A stretch of 64,000 bases of DNA from Oscarella lobularis (GCF_947507565.1 NC_089183.1:2418001-2482000), one strand, 5' to 3'. Positions 37,857-50,112 are shown, numbered from the stretch's first letter. Numbers and translations: made by a program. Notes: generated by a model not told the origin, from the letters alone.

Positions 37857-38651
37857 CTACCAAGGACATGGATCTTCGATTATTGGCATATAGCTATTCG
37901 GAGATTCATATCCTGAATACGTCTTAGGAGAATCTGAATTTTTTCCTAGGTCGCAGAATTCAGCTAAACGCATCGTGAAACTTCGTATTGATACTGTACG
38001 CGTATCGTAATCTTGGACTTTGCACTGGGAAAGAAGCTTTCCGACATCATCTGGAAGGCGAGCAAAAACATGCCGAATTCGTTCTTGAAGTATCCTGCTT
38101 TGAGTTGATGCGTCCAACTTTTCAAAAATGTCGTTGTCTAGAATTTGATGGAATGAAAGGTATCTCCACACGTGCCCTACAGCGGATTTCCTGAGACGAG
38201 ACAGTTTGTAATTCTCAGCCAAGACAATTGAGTTGAGATCAAACGCGCCGTGGATAAGCAAAGCTTTTTCGCACGCTCTCTTTATTCCTTGCATAAGAAA
38301 CTCGTCAGCTAAAGGTAAAATCTTGTCTATCAAGTCCACTATGAATGATGAATCAATCGACGACATATCTATTATATTGCCGTAATTACCAGTTAGATCC
38401 TTGTGTGGAGGATACAAAACCTGGAGCAGGTCAAGCACGTCAGAAGCCGTTTTGTCTTTCAATGTCGCCGTCTTCGTTTCCCCTTCGGAAAATTTGGCAT
38501 CAGCGAAAAGAGTTTCAAAGAAAGGTGACGCCACGCTGAGCACACTCTGATGAACGTGAAATACGCGGTCTTCTACGATTAGTGTAGCGTCGCTGTTCTT
38601 CCACGGTTTCTCAAAGTCGGGAAAAGCAGGGTCAGATTCAGAATCGCTCAT
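37857..38651 (-). CDS. BTB/POZ-domain protein, copy 2
   Basis: A 264-residue paralogue of the 27.2-kb gene, starting MSDSESDPAFPDFEKPWKNS and ending with the same PCPW tail. The BTB (DATLIVEDRVFHVHQSVLSV) and BACK-like parts (ILPLADEFLMQGIKRACEKA) are almost unchanged. Differences cluster at the N-terminus, which lacks the SDSDSIS repeat, and near the C-terminus. The frame is intact, so both copies are likely expressed; a CUL3-adaptor role is inferred from the family. Confidence 0.85.
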   Translation of the reverse strand: MSDSESDPAFPDFEKPWKNSDATLIVEDRVFHVHQSVLSVASPFFETLFADAKFSEGETKTATLKDKTASDVLDLLQVLYPPHKDLTGNYGNIIDMSSIDSSFIVDLIDKILPLADEFLMQGIKRACEKALLIHGAFDLNSIVLAENYKLSRLRKSAVGHVWRYLSFHQILDNDIFEKLDASTQSRILQERIRHVFARLPDDVGKLLSQCKVQDYDTRTVSIRSFTMRLAEFCDLGKNSDSPKTYSGYESPNSYMPIIEDPCPW

Positions 38652-39081
38652 GATTCGCTGTAAGTTGTGCGGTGAGGTGAGTACGGCGAGGCGAAGCGAG
38701 CGTCTTTTGCACGTGAGCTGTAATTTATTGATTGCCTTCCCGTATAGATACAAGCCTTCTCTCATGCAGCTAGCGTAGGCGAAATTGGAAAGGGCTGTCA
38801 AAACCCAACTTTCAGCTCTTCATTATCATCGTTTCAAGGAACAGAGTGACCGACAATCAACTTAGATTATTCTCGCCGCCGCTACTCCATTCTTCCGTTC
38901 TACGTTTACAGAAAACCGTCTGTAGACTTTTGCATACCAGAATGTTGTCTCTATTCCCGATGTCGATTGACCGATTCTCGAGAACGTGATTGACTTAATT
39001 AGTTAATCAATTAATTAACATAAATTTCCGCAGACTTTGCCGGTGAAGTCCCGGTTGTACTCTTAGCAACTTAGCTTCGAA
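38652..39081. pseudogene. SRCR-stalk scrap and KLHL BTB relic
   Basis: About 38800-38835 matches the SRCR stalk (cttcattatcatcgtttc). About 38868-38995 is a decayed KLHL piece (LAAATPFFRSTFTENRL, then a stop, then VVSIPDVD and a stop). The rest, before the next gene, is AT-rich with ttaattaattaa. Confidence 0.6.
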
Positions 39082-42000
39082 ATGGGCGACGATGATTTCA
39101 GCGAGAGCTCTTCGGACAGTCTTTTTGATGAAAAATGGGGCAGCGACGAAACCCAATCTGCGGTAGAAGAGGATTCCTCAGAAAGCAAAGAGCCGCCGGA
39201 AGTTGGTAATTCTGTGCCGACGCTTTACGATACCGCTGCCAATGTTGTCGCTGAGAGGTTGCCTTTCGAAATGGTTGACGTTTTTAGCAGTTACAACTCT
39301 AAACCCGTTCCCGAGAGCGTTCAACTCTCGATCATGAAGGCAGCTTTTCCCCAAAGCAAATCTATTATTAGAAACTGCGCTTACTTGACTCAGAGCCATT
39401 GGAGCCTCTACTACGACCACGACTATATGAATCCGAAAAAATGGCGAATCGAGAAGGGCAAACAAATAGGTATATACGTCTCTTTTAGGCTATAGTTGAA
39501 CCGAACCAAGAGGCTCTAACCCACGCATCACGCTGCCTGTCACGAGAGCGAGCGTTATTACATTACACCAAATACAGAACCGAAACTATGTTGCTTTTAG
39601 GGTTCACTCTGGTCGGGAAAGTTCGTGAAGTTGATTCACACAAAACGCCTGCTTCGGTGACTGTTACCTTTGATCGATGCAGAATAACGTCTTCAGTTTG
39701 TTCTAAGCACAAGAACGAAATTTGGTGCCCACACGTAGTTCAGATAATATTCCATCGAATTGATCATCCCTCGAAATTTAAATATCGCCTTCCTATTTCC
39801 GACGGCATTCAAAAATTAACGGAATTGCAGCAGAAGCAATTTTTTTGTCGACTTTTAGGTCGCTTTCAGCTTTGTCTTGTAGGTGCTGCTCAATCCGTTC
39901 TTGATGATTTTTTAAGAGAAAGTTCAAACCTTCCGGAAGGAAAAATGTTTGTTGATCCGACCGCTGGCGGCCTCATCGGTGATGAGCCTAAATTCTTTCT
40001 TCTGCACATGAAGGATATTTTTTCAACTGATGAGGAGCTTTTAGATCCCGAAACCATTGGAAGGTGCTTTGATATGACTTCAGAAAATGCGAGCTTTACG
40101 TCGTGGGAAAACTTTCTTTCAACGGCATGTCAGTCCACTTCAGAGAAGGGTAATAGGATTTTTAGCAGTGTCTAAATACATGTAGATCTTCTCTTTCGAT
40201 ATTAGATGACGACGCTTCGAAGCTCCAAAGAAAAGGTTTTCGTGGTTCCCTTCACTTTGCCAAGCTTCTTCTTCGCGATAAAAGAGAATCTTGTTTCGAT
40301 GTGCTGTCTGAGATAACTGAAAGATGGCTAAAATGCCTTCAACGCAAGTCATCAGAATTCCAAGAAAACAGAGGTTTTTTTCTTGTTCCGTTATCAGACG
40401 AAACCTTTTCCTCTGACTTTGATAGCAAGAACAATGAAATCCTTTCAAGGTTAGAGAAATTGTAAACATTGACCTTTAATTGTAAAAACAATCGCTTTGC
40501 ATTCTCTGTTTACAGTAGTGTAAGATCTTTTCCGGACCAGCTGATCTTCTGTCTTCAACTGGCAGCTATATTTCCCAACTTTTCTTCTGTTCAAAGAAAT
40601 ATTCTTTACCAGAAAGTGCAAAAATGGTTAATTAAACTTAATATAATTGTGCAATTTGCAATGAGAACCGAGCGCATGCTGGCAATTTCAGAAAATAACG
40701 ACCGGCAAGGAAATGATTGGAAAAGATTATGGGAAAGCTTGAATAACTGGAATGGCTTCTCTCACGTTAGTGTCTTACTCAGTTGCGGCGCTGCTGAAAT
40801 GTTGCAAAATTTTGTGAGCTATCCTGTGCCAACGGAAGCGGCCCTTCCCATGCAACTGTGGACAAAAGAGGTTTCGTTAGACGAGTCGTTCTTAAAAACA
40901 GTTTCTTTCTTTTCTGTCGCCTTGAAGCATTTTGGATTTCGGCGTCATAGCAAATATTTAGCTCAGGTTGTAGCGGTAAGTTTTCTTCAAGCATCAGGAA
41001 CAATTCTTACCAGTAGATTTGATGAGCAAAAAAAGGGTGCTGAAAAAGACTTAGCAGAAGCTGCACGTCATGTATTTGTCCTGAGGAAATTTAGACTGTG
41101 GAACAGAGATGGCGATATCCTTACTCCTTTGTTAACTCTGTGGCAAATAGTTACTGATTTAGGCGGAGAGGAAATGTGGAAAGACAAGTCACTCAAGCTA
41201 AAATGCTCGGAAGAAAGCGATGCAGAAGGAAACGAGACCGCGCTGTCTTGGAAGCTTGCACTTGCTGTAGAGTGCCTTGCTCAGACGTCCAATCGGACAA
41301 CCAATGAAACTAACGAGCAAGACGAAGCAAAGGATGTTAATGAGGTCAGTCAATTAAGCTAATAATAATATTATTAATAATAACAAGGGCATTAACGTTA
41401 CCATTTATTACAGATTTTCAATATACTAGCACAACACGCTGTCATCCGTGAGGTCGTTGCAAACGTTAGAGGCACAGAAAAGCTTCAACTGAGGCAGTGG
41501 CTTCTTATTAATCTGTACCGTAACCGTTTGAAAATGTCTAGCCCTTTACTACTTTTGACACTTTCTTTGTACGACGAAAGAAGGCAAGAGGAAGAAAAAA
41601 CAAGAAACAGGCTACTTTCCGTTTTTCTCAAGTGGCTATCACTTAAAAGTGGGCAACTATGTCAACTTTTTGAAGCAATAATTCAAAAAAAACTTGTTCG
41701 GCGCAGCTCGCTCGTTACGCTTCATGAATTTTGCACTGCGCTGATTTTCGTACTCCCAATGTGTTCTCGCGATGATGAAGGGGCGCTAAACACTGTTGTT
41801 GCTGCAGTTGATTCTCCCATTCGATGCTGCTTGTTGGAGTTTGCCGAAGAAAGTGACGCGACACACTATCAAAAAAGCCTAACTGCTTACTTTGTCAATT
41901 GCATTATACAAGTCTTTCTGTCACCAGCTGGCGTTAAATCAATTGACGGCTTCTACAATTATTACACAAAATGTGATCCAAACTTGAAAAATGAGTTGGC

Positions 42001-43576
42001 GTTACTAAACTTGCCGCAGTGCTCCAAACTTTTTACTTTTTTTGATGACGAAACGCCGCAGTTCCCGAGCCTAGATATAAATATTCTGGTTAGTGTTTTT
42101 TTGCAAATATTACCTGGACTGCGGTTTATAAGAAATTACAAGTTAGAAAATTCCGTATCTCACATGCTAAGGTACAAAATAAAAAACCCTTAAAATTGTA
42201 TTTTCTAATTATAATGTCAATTAAGAGCACTGCAGTGTGGAAGAACAAAGATTGGCTTTGACAATTTCTTAGAAATGTGGCAAAAGACGACAGGTGGAAA
42301 GTGGACGATGCTAGCTTCTTCTGAATTAATAATACTTGATAATCTAATGAAAGATGACGACGGATTGCCTGATATCACAAAACTGAAAGTAACTTTATAA
42401 GCAGTGAAACGGAGAGCCTAATTTGAGATACATTTATGCATAGGTTGAAGACAAAAAAAGGGCTTCTCTGATGCTAAAAGCGTTGTCTATCAACAAAGAA
42501 AGCTTTTATAAACTAATAAGGTATAGGCTTGTGTCGCGTCATTAATTAAAGCAATGTCAATGTTTCTTTAGAAAAATGAATGCTGTACCGGTCCTGTTTA
42601 AATTAGCACTTGCTGAACTACAGGAGAAAACATTGTCTTTTCCCTTTGGAATTGTGTTCTGGCTAGCAAGGAATATGCCTTCAGAATCCGATTGCGTCAG
42701 TGGTACCTTGCGTGAGAAGTATCAACTGGTTGAGGCAGCGTTTGTTGATTATCACAATTTTCTGCAAACTAGCAGTGCAGAAAAAGAAAATTTATTGTCT
42801 TTGTTGCAGTCTGAAAGGCTCTACCTTCGAAATGATGATGCGAAACTTACCGTCGATGATGTCCTTTTCTTAGCTGAATTGCCTTGTAAGATTGACCAAG
42901 AAGAGCAGAAAGATCTTCTAAAAACAGAAAATGAAATGAGAGCAGCTTCCCAATTGTTTCAAATTCTTCTAGACAACTGGATTGATCCTCTTTTTGGATT
43001 TGCCGTTCTTGCTCAGGTATAAACGTTTCCAAAACCTTTTCCTCTTATTGCATTCGGTTTCATAGGTGGCAGACCTGATGTACAGCACAGAGGAAACTAA
43101 GAAAGACGTTTTTTCATCTCACCCAAAATTGTGTTTAAAAGAATTTATTGCCAAAAACACAGCCACCGATCAACTCCGAGCTCTTTCAGAGAACAGCATT
43201 ACTGGATCAGAGTTGATTAGACGGTACATATATAATCAGGCAAAAAGGTACATATACACTTGTTTCTGCGTACAGTTGCAAAACGTCGATTGATGAAAAT
43301 CTGCTTCAAAAGCGTCAAAAACCGAAGAATCGAAAGACGACCGTTGCCATGTTTCCCTTGCGATCAAATTGCGAAGTACTTTATCATGATCTTATCGTAT
43401 TAGATTTTCTTTTTCATGCCTTTCCGGATGATTCTCCTGATGATCATGTCCGTCAACTAATAGGCAGCATTCCTCGCAATAGGCTTTCCAGTAGAGAGAA
43501 GCAGGCCCTGTGGACGTTTCGAGATGAAAAAAGAAAGAAAAAAGGAAAAAAGGGCGGGAGGAAAAGAAGACATTAG
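39082..43576 (+). CDS. SWIM zinc-finger protein of the ZSWIM4/5/6/8 type
   Basis: Ten exons (39082-39469, 39601-40149, 40206-40449, 40516-41344, 41414-42171, 42226-42388, 42444-42520, 42572-43016, 43066-43223, 43276-43576) sum to 3,912 nt, a 1,303-residue protein. It starts with an acidic Ser-rich stretch (MGDDDFSESSSDSLFDEKWG). The region LPFEMVDVFSSYNSKPVPES and VTFDRCRITSSVCSKHKNE followed by IWCPHVV matches the ZSWIM N-terminus and SWIM motif. ZSWIM proteins serve as CUL2/CUL3-type ligase adaptors; ZSWIM8 directs microRNA decay. In the SWIM motif the usual C-x-C pair appears as C-S-K-H, so metal binding may be altered. The rest is helical and not recognisable. The C-terminus is strongly basic (KRKKKGKKGGRKRRH). 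Confidence 0.85.
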
Positions 43577-44120
43577 TGGAGAATATAAAGAATTAAGCAC
43601 CTGCAGCATTATGTCCTACTCACTGCGTAATCTAAATACTTTTAATCGCACTATTACGTAAATACTTGTTACGTGTTTTTTGTTGTGAATAACTAGGAGC
43701 TCGACTAATTAGATGTGGTGGTGACTCGGACTCGGACAAAGACGAAAGCGACCATCAGCAACATTGTCAATGTCTAGAGTTTTCCCGCCTCTACCTGCGT
43801 TCTTTGAAGCAGAACTTTCGATAAAGATACCTTCCGCTTTCGCAGCTAGGTCCGACGTCCTGAAAAATTTTGTGCAGTTCATGTAGATTGAGAATTCTAA
43901 TAAAACAGATACAGTTCAACGTCTCTATTCGGGACGAGTATTGAGAAAACTAGCTATTTTTGCCTTTAGATGGCTTTTTGTCCAACCATTTGCTATGAAG
44001 CGACCATGGAGTTTCTCCAAGACAAAAATGAATTTCGATTGTCTTGCTCTGCGAATCTGGGATTCCCTTCTGCTTCAAACAAAATCTCTCCAGGGCATCT
44101 CCGTCTAGCAATTAAAGCCA
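43577..44120 (+). pseudogene. decayed copy of the Ig-like gene 5' part
   Basis: About 43735-43800 and 43968-44110 match the start of the Ig-like exon at 57.0 kb (MAFCPTICYEATMEFLQDKN, FRLSCSAN), then diverge into another sequence that is also present at 59.65 kb. The Ig core after the first cysteine is missing. Confidence 0.65.
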
Positions 44121-44545
44121 TCCTCAGTAAAGACGGACAGCGATTTCCAGCTCACCAAAGGCTGCTGGACTACTCCGTTGTTCCGTTCCATGTTTACAGA
44201 GAACCGTCTAGAGAGAGTACGTAAAGTTGCTCGTGAAGATGTGCAACGGCCGCGGAATGGACATCGGCTTCACGTCCAATCAAGGTCATATCCAAGCCCA
44301 AGCGGGTGAAAGAAAAACAGAAAGGATCGCTTATCAAATATCTAAAACCCGGCAGATCTGTTTGAAGTGTTTTGAAATCGGGTACAAGCTTCGGCTTGGT
44401 CTTTTGAACAAAAAGACGACAATTGAAACAAAATTTTGAGCCCTAAAGAGTTTCTTGTGCTACAAAGGACATGGGTGTTCGACACAAGCCTTCTCTCATG
44501 CCGTTCACGTAGGTGAAATTGGAAACGGCTGTCAAAACCGAACCT
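44121..44545 (+). pseudogene. KLHL relic and deletion scar of a third BTB gene
   Basis: A KLHL BTB scrap (44125-44220) is followed by the shared cggccgcgg unit (44248-44440). Then comes a junction at about 44484, where the 3' end of the BTB gene (aaaggacatgggtgttcga) abuts its 5' flank (caagccttctctcatgc). About 0.9 kb, the entire BTB coding part, is missing relative to 27.2-28.1 and 37.9-38.8 kb. Confidence 0.75.
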
Positions 44546-44922
44546 TCATCCCTTCATTATCATCGTTTCCAAGTAGTGACTCTATGGCTGTCACTTCAGG
44601 TTCAGAACCGCTTTTAATTAAAATTTTACCTTGTTTTATTAGTCACCCAAATGTAGGCAATATCATGATTCTTCACGGTCAAGATGGTTACGTCGCCGGT
44701 ATCGCAGAGTTGAGCGGACTACTGACAACGGTCACTATTATTTTTGCCGTTGTCTACTTCCGAAATTGGCTTCGCGGCTCTTCCGAAAACGACGATCTTG
44801 CTACTAAAAAACCCGACGTCGCGGTGCCACCTCCCTCAGAGACAAGCCCTCAAGATAGGTGTCTGACAATTAAGGCGACGCCTCATAGCCTGGGCTACCT
44901 GAATCCGCAGTTCGATCATTAG
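44546..44922 (+). pseudogene. truncated copy of SRCR receptor stalk, membrane span and tail
   Basis: It is about 90% identical to 30466-30780. The intron position and its sequence (gttcagaaccgctttt to aaatgtag) are retained, so this is a genomic copy, not a retrocopy. It encodes the membrane segment [17 protein letters not shown] and part of the tail ([18 protein letters not shown]), then diverges before the tyrosine motifs. No SRCR domain precedes it. Confidence 0.8.
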
Positions 44923-45088
44923 GAATGCCTTTCCTTTTGCTTGGAGAAGGTCGATCATCATCCAGAGTCCAGCAGAGTAGTTTTATTTATGAATTGAGAG
45001 TCAAGTTGAAAGGCACAAACTCGTTTCCGTTGAAGCCACTGCCCAAGAGCTCATAATGAAATTGACCTTTAATTAAGTTAGTCCTTTC

Positions 45089-48000
45089 ATGGGTGATCCC
45101 AACTGGCAAAGTCTCATTCCTGTTTGGAAGGACGCCGTGCTCCTTCTGGCCAACCTGATAGGAGGCCGTCTTCTAGATTGTCTTCTCTCCAGGAATTTAC
45201 TAACGTATGAGCAGTACGAGGATCTCGACAGCCAACGCGGAGAAAAGGCAAAGGACGATGTGGCTCGCGCCCTTCTCCGAATCCTTAGAAGGTCACCGCA
45301 TCCGAGTTTCGATAACTTCTGGACTGTACTAGCCACTGAGGTAGACGGCGGCAGCGATGTTCGGCGCCATCTCTGGCAGCTTCTTGAGGGACGAGACACG
45401 CCCCTCCGACCGAACTCCGAAGGCTTTGGCACAGACGCTGAGATTTCTGGCGGAAGCGATCGGAGTTTTACTACTCTTAGTTCGTCTTCTCAGACGGCAA
45501 CAGCAGTAGTGAGAGAGCCACGACGGCTCCCTCACTACCCCAATCGGCGTTTCTCTCCTCCTGGAACGAGCCGAACGAATCTTTCAGTCAATCAACAGGG
45601 ATTCGATTCCCTCTCAATTAAACCTAAACGTTGTGCTAAAGAAGAGAGCGAGAGTTGGAAAGAACAATGCACAGATGCGGCCAGAGACTTTTTAGACGAC
45701 TATAAAATTCTGAAGGTGTCTGTAGGACAGAAATTCTGGAAAACCATCACTGATTTTATTGCCGACGAAAAGCATAAAAGCGACGGCGTGAGCATTCACA
45801 AAGAGGTGAAATCGTTTGTGGTTTTTGTCGTTGGCAAAGACGCTGCTGTGTCTTCTTGCGTGCGGTCTCTAAAATCGGAGCTTAAGCGAGCCGAGATTGT
45901 GCAAGAGAAAGAGTCAATTGTGACAAAATATGTCAAGGCTAGCAACGCAGAAAATCTTCACGCTTTCTTAGACAGTCATGAGTATGCTGCATTTTGCATA
46001 AGATGGCCAGAAGTAAATTTTCGAGCAGTTGATTCCCGTTGTGCAATTGAAATTGAATGTCAACAGAAGATTGCGGAAAGAGTGAGAGAAAGTCTAGAGA
46101 CCGTCGTCAGCGGTTTTCAAACCGAATACCTTCCAGTTTCTCAACACCTGCACACGTTCTTTCTGAGGCGTGGATTTGAAAAAGTCAATGCATTGCTGTT
46201 ATCGCAAGGCATTCAGGTCAAGATCATCGCTGTTGACAAGAGAGAGCACCGTCTGAAAGCGGCAGGAAATCCTGCCGAATTTTCAAAAGCCCGCAATGTT
46301 CTGCTAACTAGTTACCAAGCTGTTCAAATCAATGTCGACGACGTGGAAACGCAAGAGTTTCTAAGCACAGTATATTTCGCGTCATTCGTAGATGCATTTG
46401 CCGGAAAAGACGTCATTCTCATTCCTAGCTTGGCAGACATGGCTCGAGCTATGGTGACCGGCGGCGGTGCTTTTGTCGTTGGCTCGGCGATGGACGCAGC
46501 TTTTGTAGCAAAGCAAGTGAATGAGTATCTCAAGCAAAATGTGATTTACAGCATAACGCTCGATTTTCCTACGGCAACTGGCCGTTTTCTTCAAGAGTAC
46601 AAATGGAATGCACTTATGGAAATTAAGAACCAACTGAAAGCTTTTTCAGCCGAAATTAAAGCTGTGCCGGGTCCACGTTATACGTTAGAGCTCAGTGCTA
46701 ATCGTGACGGCTTGCAGCCGCTGCGAAGAGAAATTGACAAAGCAGCTCGAACTATTAAAAGCCTGACTGCAGAAGTGCAAAAGTACGGGCTCTATCGCTT
46801 TCTTGGCAGCGAGTCGTACGTAAAAGAGAAATGCCATCTTGAAGGAAAATACCGTGTTATAATAGCAACCGATCAAGACAAAGAAGACAGTGAACGTGAT
46901 GGTTCAAAAGTGAAACAACATTTTTGCTCCAATGTCGTCGGTAGCGTTTCTGGATCAGCTTCGAAAAAAGACACCTTACAATATCCTGATACTGTAGTGA
47001 TAACCGTATTAGGGGAGAAATGCCACGACGCGTTTAGAGCGCTCAAAGAAGAGATAGACAGCGAATGCGTTAGGGAGATCGTTGATGTCGCCGTTCCAGA
47101 GATTCTAGACGAGGAAAAGCTCATGCAGCTGCAAACTCTAGTCTTGGAAAAGCACGTCGTTATGACATTCAAAGCTGGAGCAGCGGATGCCAGTCCTCAT
47201 ATTACTTTTTCCGGATGGAAAAAAGATACTAGAAATGCAATGAAAGTCGTTGTCAAGGCACTTTCTGAACACTGGAAAACAGACAAAGAGGCTCACGTCG
47301 CAGAACTTCAAGTGGTTGCAGCTACTAACTTGAAAGCACGTGTCAGTTGGTATTGGCTCAGCGACACCGGTTACCGCGAGTACTCGCCACAAGTAGCAAT
47401 ACAGATCGAAGACGCTCTTGTGCGACAAGAGAAGACTGTCATTACTGTGGGACAAAGCAAGTTTGAAATTGACGCTGCTGGGCGAAAGCAGATTTCGATG
47501 AATAGCGGCAACGTACGAAAGATTAAGAGAGAGGACGTTTCCGACGGTATACTTAGATATAGCTTAAGATTTGGCGGTCTTTCATTGGACTATATTTATA
47601 GGAATTGCTTTTCCATCCACTTGGGATGAAATAGAAGACGGCAAAGAGGTTGTTCGCGTTGAAGTTAAAAAGGATTCGTCAGAGTTCAACGAGGTCTCCC
47701 AAAAGTTTCTCGCTACTGCTGGTGGCATTACCGTTCAGCAAATAGTCAGCATCGTTCGAATACAAAACCCTCGGATATACAAGTTTTATGCAAAAGAAAA
47801 GGATCGGTTAGAGAAGAAGCGAGCTACTGCATTAGCGAATCAAGGACACGGATATGGCGTAGAGTGGAACCTTTGGCATGGAACCAGTGAAGAAATTGTT
47901 CAGCTGATAGTAACAAAAGGATTCAATCGTTTGTATGCTAGAAAAAATGGTAAAAGTTTTCCTTTGTTATTTATGTCAGCTTTGTTATACATCTCTTTTT

Positions 48001-48313
48001 GTTGGCAGTTGGCAAAAAGTTAGGCCAAGGCGTCTACTTTGCAAAGGACGCTCAATATTCGGCTAGACCGGGCTACGCCGTTCCAAATCCAACTGGCAAT
48101 CAGCATATGTTTCTTTGCCGTGTTCTTGCTGGCCTGTTCACCGTCGGCTCAAGCGATATGGTAGAGCCGCCTCCAATTAACGCTCAGACGAGCGTTGTCG
48201 ACACGTATGATTCTACTGTTGACAACGTGGCGAACCCGCGTATATTTGCTAGCTGTTTCATCAATCACCAGGCTTATCCTGATTATCTAATTGCCTTCAA
48301 TACCAAAATTTGA
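45089..48313 (+). CDS. CARD-WWE-PARP protein (PARP14-like catalytic domain)
   Basis: Three exons (45089-47546, 47602-47949, 48009-48313) sum to 3,111 nt, a 1,036-residue protein. The N-terminus (about 1-105) is a CARD-type helical bundle: WQSLIPVWKDAVLLLANLIG, LLSRNLLTYEQYEDLDSQRG, VARALLRILRRSPHPSFDNF. A long region with repeated beta-alpha units follows, like the KH-type modules of PARP14. A WWE domain (ARVSWYWLSDTGYREYSPQV ... NVRKIKRED) precedes the ADP-ribosyltransferase fold: WNLWHGT, GQGVYFAKDAQYSA, MFLCRVLAGLFTVGS, NHQAYPDYLIAF. The triad looks like H-Y-L, which in the family means mono-ADP-ribosylation. No macro domains are seen. An immune-signalling role is inferred from the CARD. 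A possible AATAAA signal is at 48435. Confidence 0.9.
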
Positions 48314-49171
48314 CTGTTGTGCCTGTTTTGCTAATTTTTGTTCGTTCGTTTTTGTTGCTGTTTTTGTGGTTATTTTTGAATGGTTATTCCTGTTTCTGTA
48401 ACCTACTTTATGCCTATTTATATATATATATATAAATAAAATCGCTGTGGTCTATCTCTCTGAAAAATTTGAGAGCGTTGGCTACGACAGCGTCTACGCG
48501 TAAGGCGGAGCGCAGGGTACGGTATCGATCACGACGTGCTCAAAGGACAGGAGAATCATTTTTTTGTCCGTACGAAACTATAGAGAGAATCGTCGGGTCT
48601 TCAACTAAGTAGCACGGAGAGGGAAGTCAATCAAGAAAAATTGCGCTGTGACGGCTTGCTTTGCGATGCCAAATTAATTAAGACGAGCGTATCAGGGATA
48701 TCGGCTTATTGTTGCATGCTGCTGTCTTCTGCGCTCTTAAGCTGGATATTACAAACGAAGCATTTCATTTCAAAGTCCTGTTGATGATCTAATGATCTAA
48801 TTAGTAACGCGTGTCCGCGTGTGTAGATGTGATAGCGAATGCATTAGAAATAGATTTGCATGGAACGCAATAGTACGTGCTACGGATAGTAGAGGAAAAT
48901 CCGCCCAAAACGCGTGTCTGCTGAGTGCACCGGTCGAAACTTCAGGCGAGTGGATGCACGGATACTAGAAAGAGATATACATAACCGCGCGTGTGACGCA
49001 GTTTCCTTAGTCCGGGCTTCCAACTTCTAAACAACGGAAAGGTCGGAGGAGCTTTTATAGATACCTCAACGGGTTTTCGAAGACTTGAAGCAATAGCAAA
49101 AGGTAAATATCGTTAAATCGGTATCTATAGTGCTGTGAATACGTTTCTAGAATCCCGCCTATACTCCATTT
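48314..49171. repeat. noncoding repeats; copy of SRCR-gene promoter block
   Basis: A (TA)n run at 48418-48432 is followed by an AATAAA. About 48640-48800 resembles the 1-430 repeat. About 48885-49171 is a direct copy of 28585-28875, the block just upstream of the SRCR start codon. It ends exactly where the KLHL unit copy 2 begins. Confidence 0.6.
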
Positions 49172-49281
49172 GCCGTTCTCTATGGAATTTTGACTTAGTG
49201 TGTTGCATTAATTGTGCACTCCAGCTGATTTCATTGCGTTTTGTTTGCAGTTAAAAGCGATTCTGCAAAAAATAAAGAGTC

Positions 49282-50057
49282 TTTTAATTAACCGTCGAAT
49301 CTTACGTTGACGGCGCCACCAGTGCGACACCAAGTTGAGATCAGAAAGCACGCCAATCGATTTGTCATGCAAAATCGAGTATAGAGGATATCGAATTCAC
49401 TTTGAAAGTCTCTCGACGACGTCATCTCGACGAGACGCTTCGTCGCGTTTTTGACCCGTTTATGCACCAGAGACAGAACGCCGTCTTCCGATATCACGCC
49501 CAAGTCGTCTTGACAATTAAAGAATCCTCTCTAGTTGATTGACTGATAGGGCGAGAAACTCCTCGCTGTCGCTCAATCGCACAACGTTGACGGCTGCAAT
49601 GCGATCGCAGACTCGAATTAGATCTATGTCGTCGTATTGATTGGCTAAGAAATCGAGGCAAGTTAATTAACGAGTCCACGTGAAGTCGGAGCCAATCTCT
49701 GCACTACTGCACTAGATGACTGAATTAAAGAGAAGAAGCTACGACGTATAGCGATCGGACGCTTTGAAATGACGCGGCTTTCCACTGTAGGCGAATTCGA
49801 TCAATTTTTTTCAGAATCTCTCAGTCGACGTCCGGAATTGAGATCACAGTTTGAGTTCTGAAAGTCTCTAGACGGTTCTCTGTTAAAAGAGAACGGAAGA
49901 ACGGAGTAGCGGCTGCGAGAGTCATTTGGTGAGCTGGAAAACGCTGTTTGTCTTTACTGACGAGAACGACGTCGCACATATATTTCGAGAGCCAAAAAGT
50001 ATTGAGATTATGTCCAACAGAATAGTCTTCTGTCTCGCAAGAGATCGCTTCTTCCAC
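49282..50057 (-). pseudogene. truncated KLHL pseudogene, head to head with KLHL copy 2
   Basis: Same truncated BTB-BACK copy as at 34110-34912. The N-terminus is better kept (MEEAISCETEDYSVGHNLNT, CDVVLVSKDKQRFPAHQMTL). It has a TGA directly after ISIPDVD and the same seven-A run. The truncation point and flanking gcgccaccagtgcgacacc are identical in both copies. Confidence 0.85.
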
Positions 50058-50112
50058 TTTTTACCCCAAATCCGGGTTCCTAGCTGTCGACCCGGATTCG
50101 GAGAGTTTCCAA

